Assembly (NCBI RefSeq): GCF_037893015.1
Contig: NC_133660.1
Coordinates: 281,915,067-281,979,066, forward strand
Reading direction: 5' to 3'
DNA: 64,000 nt
Origin: Macrotis lagotis
Taxonomy: Eukaryota; Chordata; Mammalia; Peramelemorphia; Peramelidae
Numbering within the stretch: the stretch's first letter is position 1; every line of letters starts with the position of its first letter. Positions 48,701 through 60,700 of this stretch are shown in pieces. Below the pieces are notes generated by a model. The model had not been told where the DNA came from. It searched no databases and worked only from the letters and a program-made list of their open reading frames with translations. The translations under genes were made by a program, and so were the position numbers.

Positions 48701-51700
48701 ACCAAGGAGGGAGGACCAAGGAAGGCTTACAAAGGGGGGTACCAAGCTGTGTGACACTGAGATGCCAGGGAAGGCCTTAGGGAACCAGCTGAGGGCTGAC
48801 TTCTTCAGTTCTGTGTTCTACTAAAGCCAACTTGGCAGCCATAGAGAGGGAAACTGGATTAAAAATGGGGGAATCGGGAGTCAGGAATGCCAGGGAGGCC
48901 TGTGCTTCACTAGTCCACGTGAGAGCTTCTTGGTAGATACAAGAAGCCTGGCAGCTGATCTGAGAAAGGGGGAGGGAAGAGACATAGCCCCTGCCCTCAG
49001 GGAGCTGCCAGTCTAGTAGAGGAGAGAGGCCCCTAGTCAGGTGTGGTCAGAGCAAAGAAACCACTAAACCAAAAGGCCTGAGATGTACCAGGAAGGAAGG
49101 GAGGTTGCCCTTGAGCTGGGTCCAAAAGGACAGGGGAGATGTGAGCAGAGCCAAAGGTAGGACCAGCCTTCTCATTTGGGGCACCAGGACTGAAGCTGTG
49201 TGGAGACAGGAGAAGGGAGTACGGTCAAGGAGCCTAGGAGCTCTTGGATCCTAAGGGAGCTACTCTGGTACCCACTGTGGCAGAGCAACAAGAGGACTGG
49301 GCTAGGCACTTCTCCTGATGCCCCAGTCTACTTGCCTCCCGAAGCCTCAGCTCTGAAATGGGGGAAGCACCTCCCTCACCAGCAATGCGAGGTCTCAGCC
49401 TCGGTGACAAGCAGCCTTGGACCTTTCCTGACTGTTCTGGGTTTGATCTCTTTCCTCACATAGACCTTCTGCAGGGCCCTCACCCAGCTCTGGGCACCCC
49501 CAGGCAATCATTGCTAAAGACTTGCTGGGATGAGTCCTTTGAAGGGCCAGGCTGCTTTGATCCAGTGGCCTCCAGGGCCCTGTGTGTGGGGAAAATTGTA
49601 ATGCCTCTGTCTTCCTCTCCACCTCTAGGGCCTGGACCAAGCACTGGAGGAGGACACTGATCACAAACCCTCCCTGGGTCTGCCAGTCACCTAGCCACCC
49701 AGGCTCAGATTTGCCATGCCAATGCCAGCTCCCTCATGGGGTGCCTCCCCTGGCCTGGCTCTAGGCACAAAGCCACAGAAGCTGGCTTTTGAACTGGCAC
49801 CAGACTGAGTACAAGGAGAGAAGTGACCAAAAGGGTCAAGGGAAGTCTGGTCCTTCTTGTTAGCCTTCAGGGACTCTGTAAGACCAGGGCCAGGGGGTGG
49901 GGAGGACCTGAAAAAACCATCAGCTCAAGCTCCCTGAGTCCTGCCTCTAGGGAGGCCCAGGTGGGTACTGCCTACCTGGGGATGTGAGCCCAAGGATGAA
50001 GACAAGATGGTGGGTGCAGTGGGATGCTTTCCTGGCCCCCAGTCCTAATTTCTTTTGGCACTCAACCTGTCCCTTTGGGTACCTATTCCCCCCCCCACAC
50101 ACACACCTCAGCAAACTTCATTCTCCTTTCGGAGTCTTGGATTCTTCCTGCAGAGAATATGGGGTTGGAGTGGTTGGGCAGCTCTGATCCCTGTCACTTT
50201 TGATATTCTAGAGTCTGTGTTCTCAGGTGCTGCCTGGCTCTTAACAGCCCGCAGTCATGTTCTAAGATGCCCTACTGGATCTGACATTCTGTGTGCTAAG
50301 GTCCCTCCCAGCTCTGGCATTCTCTGTTTTCAGGTCCATCCTCACCTCCTCCACTTTGACCCTTTCTATGTCTAAGCCTCCTCTCAGACCTGATGTGTTC
50401 TAAGGTGATATTTCTGCTCTGAGACCCTCCCCCACCATGTCCTAAGGTCCCTCTCAGACCTGACATGTTCTTTTTCTTTTTTAGTTTGTTTTTTTTTTTT
50501 TTTTTTTTTTGCAAGGCAGTGGGGTTAAGTGGCTTGCCCAAGGCCACATAGCTAGACAATTATTAAGTGTCTGAGGCCGGATTTGAACTCAGGTACTCCT
50601 GACTCCAGGGCCGGTGCTCTATCCACTGTGTCACCTAGCCGCCCCATGACCTGACATGTTCTAAGGTGATATCTCTGCTCTGCAATCCTCCCCCACCACG
50701 TCCTAAGGTCGCTCTCAGACCTGACATGTTCTAAGGTAATATCCTTTGTTCCAAAACCCTTCCCATTCTTGACATCTTGTTCTAAGGTCCCTCCCAGTTC
50801 TGACATTCTATGTCTTCAGGTCCCTTTCACCTACACTAAAGTAACACTTGATGTTATAGGGTCCTGCCAGCTGTGATATTCTATAGTCTAAAAGGACATT
50901 CTCTGTTCTGAGGGCCCTCCCAGCCCTGATCCTCTCTGTCCCAGGGTGTATCAAAGATGTAGGTATCCATCCACTGATGTTCCCTGGGCTCCCAGGCCAT
51001 CCTGACTGGAGCTGACATTTCTATGGCCCTTTCAGATGGGCAGGAGGCTCTTTCCTTGGATGCTCATCAAGAGTCCTGGGAGGGGTCCCTCCTCTAGTGG
51101 ACATGTCCCAGTATGTGTTCTCTCCAGTGATACAGATTGCAATCCATCCTTGCCCGTACACCCTGGGTGCCCAACAACCACATGAGGTAGGTGTACAAGT
51201 ATTGTGATTGTTCCTATTTTACTGCTGAGGACATGCTCAATAGAGTTTCAGCCAAGGTCAATGCTAAGTGTATGACCTAGGACTGCCAACCTCCCCAGGG
51301 GCTTCTCCCCTTGTCCCTAGCAGACAGACTTACTTTGGTGATGCCCACGATCATCTCCTCGGGTACCAGGCTGACACGCAGGAAGCAGGAATCAAAGGTG
51401 AGGTCCTCCTTCTCCATCAGGTCCTTGCCCTGGAGCACCCCCACACGCAGCATGCGGTTGTTGGGCTGGTAGTGGATGCTCACCTCCACCTGGCCTAGCA
51501 CAAAGTCCTGGCCAAAGTTGTTGTTCACAGAAGAGATGGAATTGAGTGAATCTGCCGACAGGGACTTCTTGAGGGGCCCATAGGGGGGGAGGTCCATCTC
51601 CCGGTTCATCAGCTCGAGGGGCCCCAATTCACTGATGCTCTCAAAAGCGTCATCCATCCGGAGACTGCTCTTGCGACTAGGAGATGTACGGTCACTGGTC

Positions 51701-54700
51701 TTTCGGCTACTCCAGGCCATGGTTCTCTGGGGACCAAAGGGAAAGGAAAGCCATCAGATGGAGGCCCAGAGACAGAGAACAATTGCCCAGTTCAATCCAG
51801 CAGGTATTTATTAATGCAGTAATTAATGCAATAAAGCACTGTGCCAGGAGATAAGACCAAGCAGGGGGAAGAAAGGTGAGTGAGTCAGAGCCCACCCTGT
51901 GGGAAACATGGTTCACAGGGATGAGGAGATAGATGTCTAGATGTCAGTCATCAAACAAATGGAAAAAAGTTGGTTGGACCCCCAACTCCGCTAGGCACAT
52001 TGCATTCAATTGCATTCTATTCCAGGAGCAGCATGTAACCAAGGGGATGAATCCAAACCAGCCTCAGAGGAAGGCTTCTAGCAGGAAAGGCCTCCTATCC
52101 AAGTCAGTATTTGCACTGAGTCTGAAGGGAACCCGGGACCCAGAGGCCAGGGGTGGAGGCTAGGCATCCAGGGGTAGGAGACAGAAGGCAGCCACAGCTG
52201 GATCCAGGGGTACATCAAGGCCAAGAAAGGGAAGGAAAAGCAAAAAAGCCTGGGAGGCTGTGAAGGAAGTGAGGGGGATATTGGGACTTCCCTGAGCAGA
52301 GGGAGGGACACTTTGGCAGCTGACTGGAAGGGTGGAGTGGATAGGGGAGAGACTAAGGCAGGAGGAGGTTTCTGAGTGGGGTTGCCTCATCTTAGTACAA
52401 ATATTCCCCAATCAAATCAGCATTCTTGGTCACAGCAAGAGCTTTGTCCTGTGTCACTCAAAGGGGTGAACAACTAAGGGTGCCACCTCCAATAGGGAGA
52501 CTTTTGTGTAGTCATACTGGGTCTCGGCCAGTGCCCACCCTCACCTTCTGCCTGGCTTCAGAATAGGTCACCCCGTACTTCTTCTGCAGGTACCGGTAGT
52601 CGTAGTTTGGGAATGGAGATGGGATGGGGAAGCTGCCCGATTTGCAGAGCTTCCACAGGTTCACAGCGGCAACCCCCAGCAAGGCAAGGGCCCCAGTGAC
52701 GTAGATGCCAATCTCCCAGCCGGGAGGACTCTTAATGACTGGGAAAGAAGCAGGGATTACTGTTAGTCGAGTCTGCAGAACCCACCCAGCAGAAAACATC
52801 ACTCCCACGGTCTGAGCCCCCACTCTAGTGGGGTACATATCCACACTCATGGGCTGGGGGAGCTCCAGCCTCTGAGCCACATCCACATGGGGCCTCACCC
52901 TCCCTCACCAACCTTATTGCTCTCTGGTGCCTTCTTGCAGCTGATGGAACAGTAGAAGGTGAGGATTGGGTGAAGAAAGACAGTCTTGTATTTGCAAGAT
53001 TTGATGAGGACAAACGTCCCTGTGAATCAGTCCTTCTTATCCCAGTGCTAGCCTGTCAAGAATCTAAAGCCCCAGCAGCCTGGGGACAAGTCAACCAGAG
53101 GAGTGTCCTCGCGGCACAGGTTCCACAGAGGTGTTGGGAAAATTATGACCCTAAACATGGCTGTACAGGTGTCCAACAGATGTGTCTGAAAGGCCCCCAT
53201 AGAAACCTTCTCAGGGTGGTGCAGGGGACAGAGGACTTGCAGTCAAGATGACCTAGGTTTGCAAGGGTAGATTTCAGAGGAAGGCTGGGGAGGGTCTCAG
53301 GATCCCGTGACCCCCCCAAATTTCCTGGAGGGACCAGAAGCTCAAGAATATCTCCTGAAGACCCAAAGAGAAGGATTCTGACTCATGAATGGGACCTCTG
53401 TAGATACACAGAATGCAAAACTATGTTTTTTTGTATTTTGTATTTTTGTAAAAAACTACTTTGGCTATTCAGTAAGCATTTATGACATGCCTGCTCAGTG
53501 ACAGGTCCTGTGCCTCATGCTAGTGATACACTGACAGTAGTTAACTATTAACAGGCCCTGCCTTCAGGGAGCTTCCGTTCCAGTGGGGAACCAATATGTC
53601 CATACATAAATACATACCCAATAAATTCAAGCTTGTAAAGGAGGGAATGCTCTAGCAACTCCAAGGACTCAGGAAAGTCTTCTTGAAGAAAGGAATGCTT
53701 GAGCCAAGACTCCAAAAGTGGGACATGAGGAAGAAGAGCTCTCCAGGCTTGGGGGAAGAGACAAGGCAAAGACACTAAGACGGGAGAAAGCTCACCTTGT
53801 ATGTGCAGCAGCTAAATCACAGGGTATGGAGTGGAGCATCATGCAAGACAACTAGAAGGATCAAAAGAGCAAGTCGCTTTTGGAGGCAAGAGCCATTGGA
53901 GATGACTGAGGAAGAGAGTGATGCCTGCAGACTACTCTTTGGAAAATTTCCTTTGGCAGCTAGGGGAAGAATGTGGAGCAGGGAAAGGGGAGAGGCTTGA
54001 GGCAGGGAAGAAGATAGCTGTGAGAGTCCAGGGGAAAGGTGATGAGAGCCTGAACCAAGGTAACAATTATGTTAAGAGACTTGGGTAGAGTAGAGATGTG
54101 TTGTGGAATGAGATGAGACCCAAGGTCATCCTTGCTGAAGTGCCCCAACCCAAAGGGTACAGAAACATCTGGCAGAATTGCTTGTGGATAAGCAATTGCT
54201 CCCTGCCTGTGTTGAGAGAAACACAACTTCCAAGAGGCTGCTCTGGTCAGATCTCAAATCAGGGAGTGGGTTCAGAGAGGCAGACAAAGTTGATATGAGG
54301 TCTCATGGTCATGTCACATTTGATTCATTCAAATTGAGCACATACCATGAGAGTCTGTAGAAGGAACTGAGAAGTGTTAGCTTGAATAAGAGAGCTTGGA
54401 TCTCCAAGTGTATGAAGGGAGGGCAGTAATAGGATTATTGGAATCAGGGAAGTTGCTAAAAGGCCAAAACAAAAGTCCAAAAATTTAATGGAAGTTGTCT
54501 GGGGAAGGAGTGAGCTTCCTTTCATTCAGGGTCATTGAGAAGAGCCTAATGACCCCTATGTAGGGCTGTTGTGGACAGATTGAGAATTGGATTTGAAAAT
54601 TCCTTTCCATCTCAGAAAAGCTGATTAGGAGAAGGGCTGCAGATATAGCAAAAGATGGCTGCTACCCTCTTGTCAAAAAAAGGAGAGGGTTGTGTTTACA

Positions 54701-57700
54701 AGCTCCAGGCTGTGGAGGATGACTTGAATCCTAAATGAGATAATCAGTTAATGTCTCAAAAAATAATCAGCAACCACAAAGAGTCCCTGTGGCTTGATCA
54801 AGAAAGAAGAGACATGAGAGCTGAATCTCATTCCCTTTGTCAACAGGACTGCAAGGCCATGGAAGATGGTAGTTCTAGAATGTAGATTTAACTAAATGGG
54901 AAAACTGAGTCTGAGGAAGAGGTTAGGTGGCTTCTTCAGCTGATTCCAGTAGACAAGTTGGAGATATATGTAAGTTTCCAAACTGGCTGACTAGACCCAA
55001 AGAATAGTAGTCATTAATGCATTGAGCTCACCTTGTGTGGACCTCTCTAGTGGAGTGCCCCAGGGCTCTGTGCTTACCCTGGACTATTCGACTGTTTAAT
55101 GGAATATAGAGTTATAGCATCATAAAACATATATTATTCAACAAAATGTAGAAGCATTGCTAACACTATGGATAGCAAAATCGGTATCCAGAAGTGTCTC
55201 AACAGCCCTAAAAGTTGGGCCAAGTCTAAGATGAAGGCAGAATGACATCTCCCTTCAAAAGAATCCCTTCACAAGTTCAAAATGGAGCATGTCTAAGAAG
55301 AGCAGAAGATGTGAAATTTTTAACAGTCTGCAAGCTTCTCATGAAACACTTGTGTGATATGGCTGACCAAAAAACAACCTGAGGCTGCATCACACCTACC
55401 ATTACCTGACCATTGGAAAGGATCCTAAAAACCTTCCTTTTAGAGATGAAGCAACTGAGGCATAGAGGTATGAAGTGAATTGCCCAAGACAAATCACACA
55501 GGCCATGAGTCTTAGAGTCAGGATTTGAACTTAGGTCCTGTGACCCCAAGTTCTCCAATCCCAAGGTCAGTGGTGCCCATTTCCACTATATCATGTCACT
55601 AAAAACTCATAGATCAGAGTTTTCCTCCACTAAGTCCTACTCCGATGCCTCATCGTGGCGTGGAGGTGACCCTGGGTTCTTGAAGGCTATGCCAGCTGAG
55701 CAGAAGCTCTGGCAGGTCCTACCATGCTGGAAAGACTTCAAGTATGGTCCTGGAACAGATCAAGTCTGTGTTCTGAGGACCAGCCTAGCTAAGTGCGGAG
55801 AGGCCCATCACCAGTAGTCTGGCCATCAGGTGATGGAATTTTGGCCATAGCAACCTGGAAGCAAAGAAGAATGACCCTCAGTCCTGTGCAGTCCCTTCTT
55901 AGTCTTTAGAGACGATGTCCAAATGAGTGGTAAACAAATTAAAAAAAAAGATGGAAAATGCAAGGAAGATCTGCATGTTTTCAACCATCCATAAACTTTA
56001 ACTTAGGTGTTGGTGCTGTAAACGTGAACTCTGTGTCCAAGTACTAAGAAACCCAAGTTTTCAAACCACCCCTAAACTTTCACCTAGCTGTTGGTGCTGT
56101 AAACGTGAGCTATTTGTCTAAGTGCTAAGAACTGTGTTTGTTCAATCATCCATAAACTCAGACTTAGGTGTTGGTGCTGTAAACGTGCGGTCTTTGTCTA
56201 GTGATCACCAAGTTGACACATTAATAAGACTGAATCATATCAATCTCAACATTCTTGATGTAAATGCAATGAAAATGGAAGGACAACTCACAGGTACTCC
56301 TTGGAGAGGCAGAGAAAGAAGCTGGCAAGTGTGGTTTGAGCAGAGGCCACCAGCAATGTCATTTCATCTACCCAGAGCATACTCAGTCATCTTGTGTTGA
56401 AGTGCCCTTCATAAGAATTTGTAGGAAGCCCACCATGAAAACAATTGCCACTGATGTACCAACATCCACTACGGAGGATGAAGAGGTGGAAAAAAAAATT
56501 ACCCAGAACTCAATAGGCCCCTCCAAATTAAATGACCATAATGTATATGATGCTCATTCACTTAAATGCAAAGGTAGGAATGAGTGAGGACAGTGAAAAA
56601 TATGTTGGAATATATGAATGAGGAATAAGTAATGAGATGGTCCATATCGAACTTGTGGACTACACAGATGCTTCACCTGTGTACGCTGTGAACTCTTTCT
56701 TCAAGAAAAGAATCAGAAGGTGCTGGGCATGGTGAACATCAAGTATTATGACCCAAAATGATTATATTTTAACAGACTGGACACCAATGTGGGAGTCGTT
56801 CCTGAATCAGCTGTTTGGATACCATCAACTGCCAACTTGTGTGAGCAAAAGTCAAAATGAGTGCCAGACTAAAAAAAAAGAAGAAAAATTAGAAAAAATA
56901 TAATACTGACCTAAGCAAACAAGTTATTGAAGACCAAAAAAAAATGGACAGAAGAAAATAATGATTACAATCATTTCATGTAGAAGTTTAACCAATATAT
57001 TTTACCATAGCAGAAAGACCCAAATATCAGTTAGCCTGAACCAGATGTACCTGAATGAGATATGTGCTGGGGGCAACACAACCATGTGTGTTAGGTGGGG
57101 AGGGGCAATTCACAAGGCATCTGAAGGAAGAAATACTCAAAGGCATGGGGGCGGGGAACTTCAGCCTCTATTAGTGCTTTGTGAAAAATGCAACCTGGAA
57201 AACATTAATACCTACCAACCAATATGTCTATTTTCCCATCTTTATGTGAGAATAATCCACACATGCATCCAGGGCATCTTTCATTTTAAGGAACATTAAT
57301 TAGTAAAGAACAGACAGCGTTTTACAATTATCAGTCTACAATGGATCGTTTTTACCATTATTCAATTGACTGAAAGATGCCAAGAATATGAGATCCCATT
57401 GTGATTATTTGATTCTTTAAAAGTAAGCATTTGATCTGGTAATTTGATAATTACCTTAACAGCTGTCTTTCAACAAGCTGTCTCCTATCCATATGTCAAA
57501 ATGATTTAAGATCCCTAAAAAGATATAACAGGACAACCTTGTTTGACTTCTCTGAAATCATTAGCATCTGACAAGGCATGAAACAAGGAGATATGCCTTC
57601 AATAAAAGTGTTTGCCACTGTGATGGAGGAGATCCAGCCCAGAGTTCAGGTTGAAGAAAAGTCTTTATTGGAGGTAAGGTGCCCCCAAGTGCTTCTTTTT

Positions 57701-60700
57701 AATTACGACATTGTACTGCTAGCATCAAACCCTGGATCACTGCAGAGCCTCCTGAATGGGATCTGTGAGAGAGAGTTTGACCTGACCATCTCCAAACCTA
57801 GTGGATGAAGAATGCCTATAGTTCAGATTATAGCTTGCAATTAAATAAACTATAGAGCTTATCCATCTATATAAACATATATACATACATACATACATAC
57901 ATATATTTATATATTATATAGATATAGAAATAGATATAATCTTAGATAAATATTACAAATGGATGGTGAGTTTGACCCAGAATTAAATATGAGGAGAGCA
58001 GGCTGGATTGTTGTTGGGAAATTGCAAAACTCCCTTAATGACCCCAAACTTCTCCCTGGGACAAAGGCCTATCTTGTTAATGACCAATATTCCACTGGTG
58101 TTATTTGGCTGTGAGTCATAGAACTCTACAGCCTCTAAATTAAAAACGAGGACCACTCCGAGGGTCATGGAGAGGTGCATGGTGGTTGTAACCAGACTGC
58201 AGCATCAAACCTTTAAGGAGCTTCAAAGAAAAACAGGAAGGAAGGGATGTCATCAGGTAGAATTGTGATCCATAAAGAAAGTGGTCTGGTTACTTGTCAA
58301 GAGAAAAGGGATCACCGAGGATCAATGGTGTCCTCATGGTGTCAGGAGAAAATAAGGAAGGTCCCCGGGATGTTGAGTGGACTTAAAGGGATAACATAGT
58401 CAAGAGCTACACAGGATGGGGAAATGGGGGATGAATTGCTATCTGCATTGTTGGAGATGTCCAACAATGAAATCACAGATCCCAAAGATGGATTCATGCT
58501 TCAAGGTTTACAAAGCGCTTTCCTCACCACCCTGAAAGCTAGCAGGTAACTGCAAAGCTACCATCATTTTAAAATCTTGGAGAATGGGACAGATACTGCA
58601 GAACTGGGGAAGAAAAAAAGAAGAGAGTGTGCATCTGAGGCCAATGAACTTGACTGTAATTCACAGGAAAATTCTAAAGACAGCCCTAGTTTCCACCTAG
58701 CAAAGAAGATGGTTCCATTGAGAACAAGTTATATCAGGCTCGCTGTATTTCCTTTTCTGACAGGGCTACTAAGCTAGTGGATCAGATGGAGTTGACCTAA
58801 ATTTTAGCCAAACATTCGATTAAGTATCTCTTACTGCTCTTGTGGAAATGATGGAGAGGTGTGGGGTGAACAGGAGTAGAATCTGAATGGCTGGGAACAG
58901 GGAAGTGAATGAATGGTCCCTCGTCTGCCTCTGGTGGAGGCAGCTGGGGATCTGTTCTTGGTCCTGAACTGTCTCCATATCTGGATAAAGACATGCTTAT
59001 CAAAACCACCCATGACCCAAAGCTAGAAGAGTCCTCATGCTCAGTGGTAGAGAATGAAATCCAAACAAGTCATGGCAGTTCCCAATAGCACTGGACTGAA
59101 TCAGATAAAATGAAATGTATTGGGGATAAATGTCAAGGTCTTAGGAGTTCAAAAAGTCAATTTCCCTAGGACAAGATGGGAAGAACAGGGGCAAAGTTAG
59201 ACTGAATATCATAGAATTTCAAATTTGAAGACCCTCAGCCATCCACACTCTGAAACAAATCTTCTTAGTGACACCCCAAACTAGTATCCATCTACCTTTA
59301 ATGGAAAACCCTTTTTGAGTGAAGACCCCACTAGCTCTTGGAAGCAATCCAGGAAGAAAATGGCAGGGGGAGGGCTTTAGTGATCAGCAAGTTTCATAGG
59401 AGTCTTCAAGATGATGTGGTGTCAGCAATTAATCTTGGGCTGCATTAAGAGGGACCTGATCCTAGTCATGCTGTGCTCTGGCTAGGATCAGTTCATGTTG
59501 TAGGAACCCTGTCATGGCATCATTTGAAGCATTAGCCTGGTTAGAAGAGAAGACTCAAGGACATCAGGTTTGCTGTCAGATAGAAAGCACTGACCTTAGT
59601 CATAATGGCCCCAGCAGACAAAACCAGGAGCAATGCTAGGGAAGAGGGCTAGAGGGCAGGGCAAGCTTTCTGAAACCTAGAGTTTTTTTTTTTTAATGGG
59701 TTGATTCGGGAGCAAGTGGGTCCCTGCTGGGGTTCTTTGAATGAAGGATCATGATTTCAAATGAAAATCTCCATAGAGTTTGGACTAGACGATCATTAGG
59801 TCTACAAACAAGCATGGTTTGTGCTGAGCACAGGGCTCCAAAGACAAAAATTCCAGAAATCCCTGGCCTCAAAGAGCCCACATCTTCCTAGGTCTCCTCT
59901 GAGGTGCCTCCCCTAGCTAGCTGGTGACCTGGAGGAGACTGTATCACCTCTCTGGGTCCCAGTTTTCCCATCTAGAAGATAAGGGTAAACATCCTTACCC
60001 TGCCCCACTTAGGGAGCTGCTGTAAAGAAAGCCAAGCATCTACAGCTATGGAGATGTGACTGCTTCTTGGCTTAGGATGGGTCAAACACCCCAACCCCCT
60101 CTTACTTCTCTAACCCTATCCAAGCAGGTGAGGCTCAGTGGGCAAACAGCATCCCTCGTTGTCTCCAGTGCCCCTAAGGCCAAGGGGCAGAAGGTCCCAG
60201 CCAAGGACGGTCCTCAGCAGTCAATGGGGAGGACTGCTCCCACACCTGCATTGTCATCCTGCCCCCCTCCTTTTCTCCCCCAGTTCTGCTCCTGAGTGTA
60301 GGTGGGAGGAAGTGGTGGGCTGCAGGAGGACCAATCAGGAAACTCCCTGGTTTGGATCTGGGGATGATTCAGCTGCCATCCCAACACCTTCCTCAACCAA
60401 GGAGTGAGGGAGGGGGAGTACTGAGGGGGATGGCATAGACCCCACCCCTCCCCAGGCCAACTGTGTGTGAGTAGGGCCTCAGAGTCTTGGTTTTGTAGGT
60501 GGGCTAGGGACAAAGAGAATCTCCTGGGGGAGGTGGGGCTGATCAGGAAAATTCTGAATGGGAACCTCCCAGGGCAAAAAATAACTTGAGTGAATCAGAA
60601 AAATTGCCTAAGTAGAACAGAACCCTGGGCCGAGTGCAGAGGCCTTGCTGCTGCAAGGCTCTGCCCTGTGGATGCCTCCTCCCGTTGGGCCTGCAGCCAG

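Larger units (their letters stand above)
44540..51333 (-). other. SYT12 intron 3 content
   Basis: Holds copies E and F of the unclassified repeat, a telomere-like run (45657-45681), a long MIR (48170-48410) and the CR1-tail-like array with its SINE (50205-50960). No additional coding exon seen. Confidence 0.6.
55640..58400 (+). mobile_element. RTE/Bov-B-type LINE, decayed
   Basis: Order of parts: 5' region with three repeated units (55981-56210), the NVRSLSSDHQVDTLI start of the endonuclease, later ELVDYTDASPVYAVNSFFKK, NDYIL, then the reverse transcriptase MKQGDMPSIKVFATVMEEIQ and YDIVLLASNPGSLQSLLNGI, and near the end an RMERCM-like and VVWLLVK stretch. These are RTE-clade segments. Coding frames are broken many times and internal segments are missing, so it is inactive. 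It lies in sense plus orientation, opposite to SYT12, in intron 1. Confidence 0.85.

Noticed and set aside
51707-51720. ATG in SYT12 exon 3 (MAWSS) as an alternative start
   Set aside because: The exon joins exon 2 in frame with the membrane segment, and the acceptor sits six bases before the ATG.
55981-56210. CRISPR-like repeat-spacer pattern
   Set aside because: The whole 80-bp unit is repeated, not a repeat with unique spacers, and the host is a mammal.
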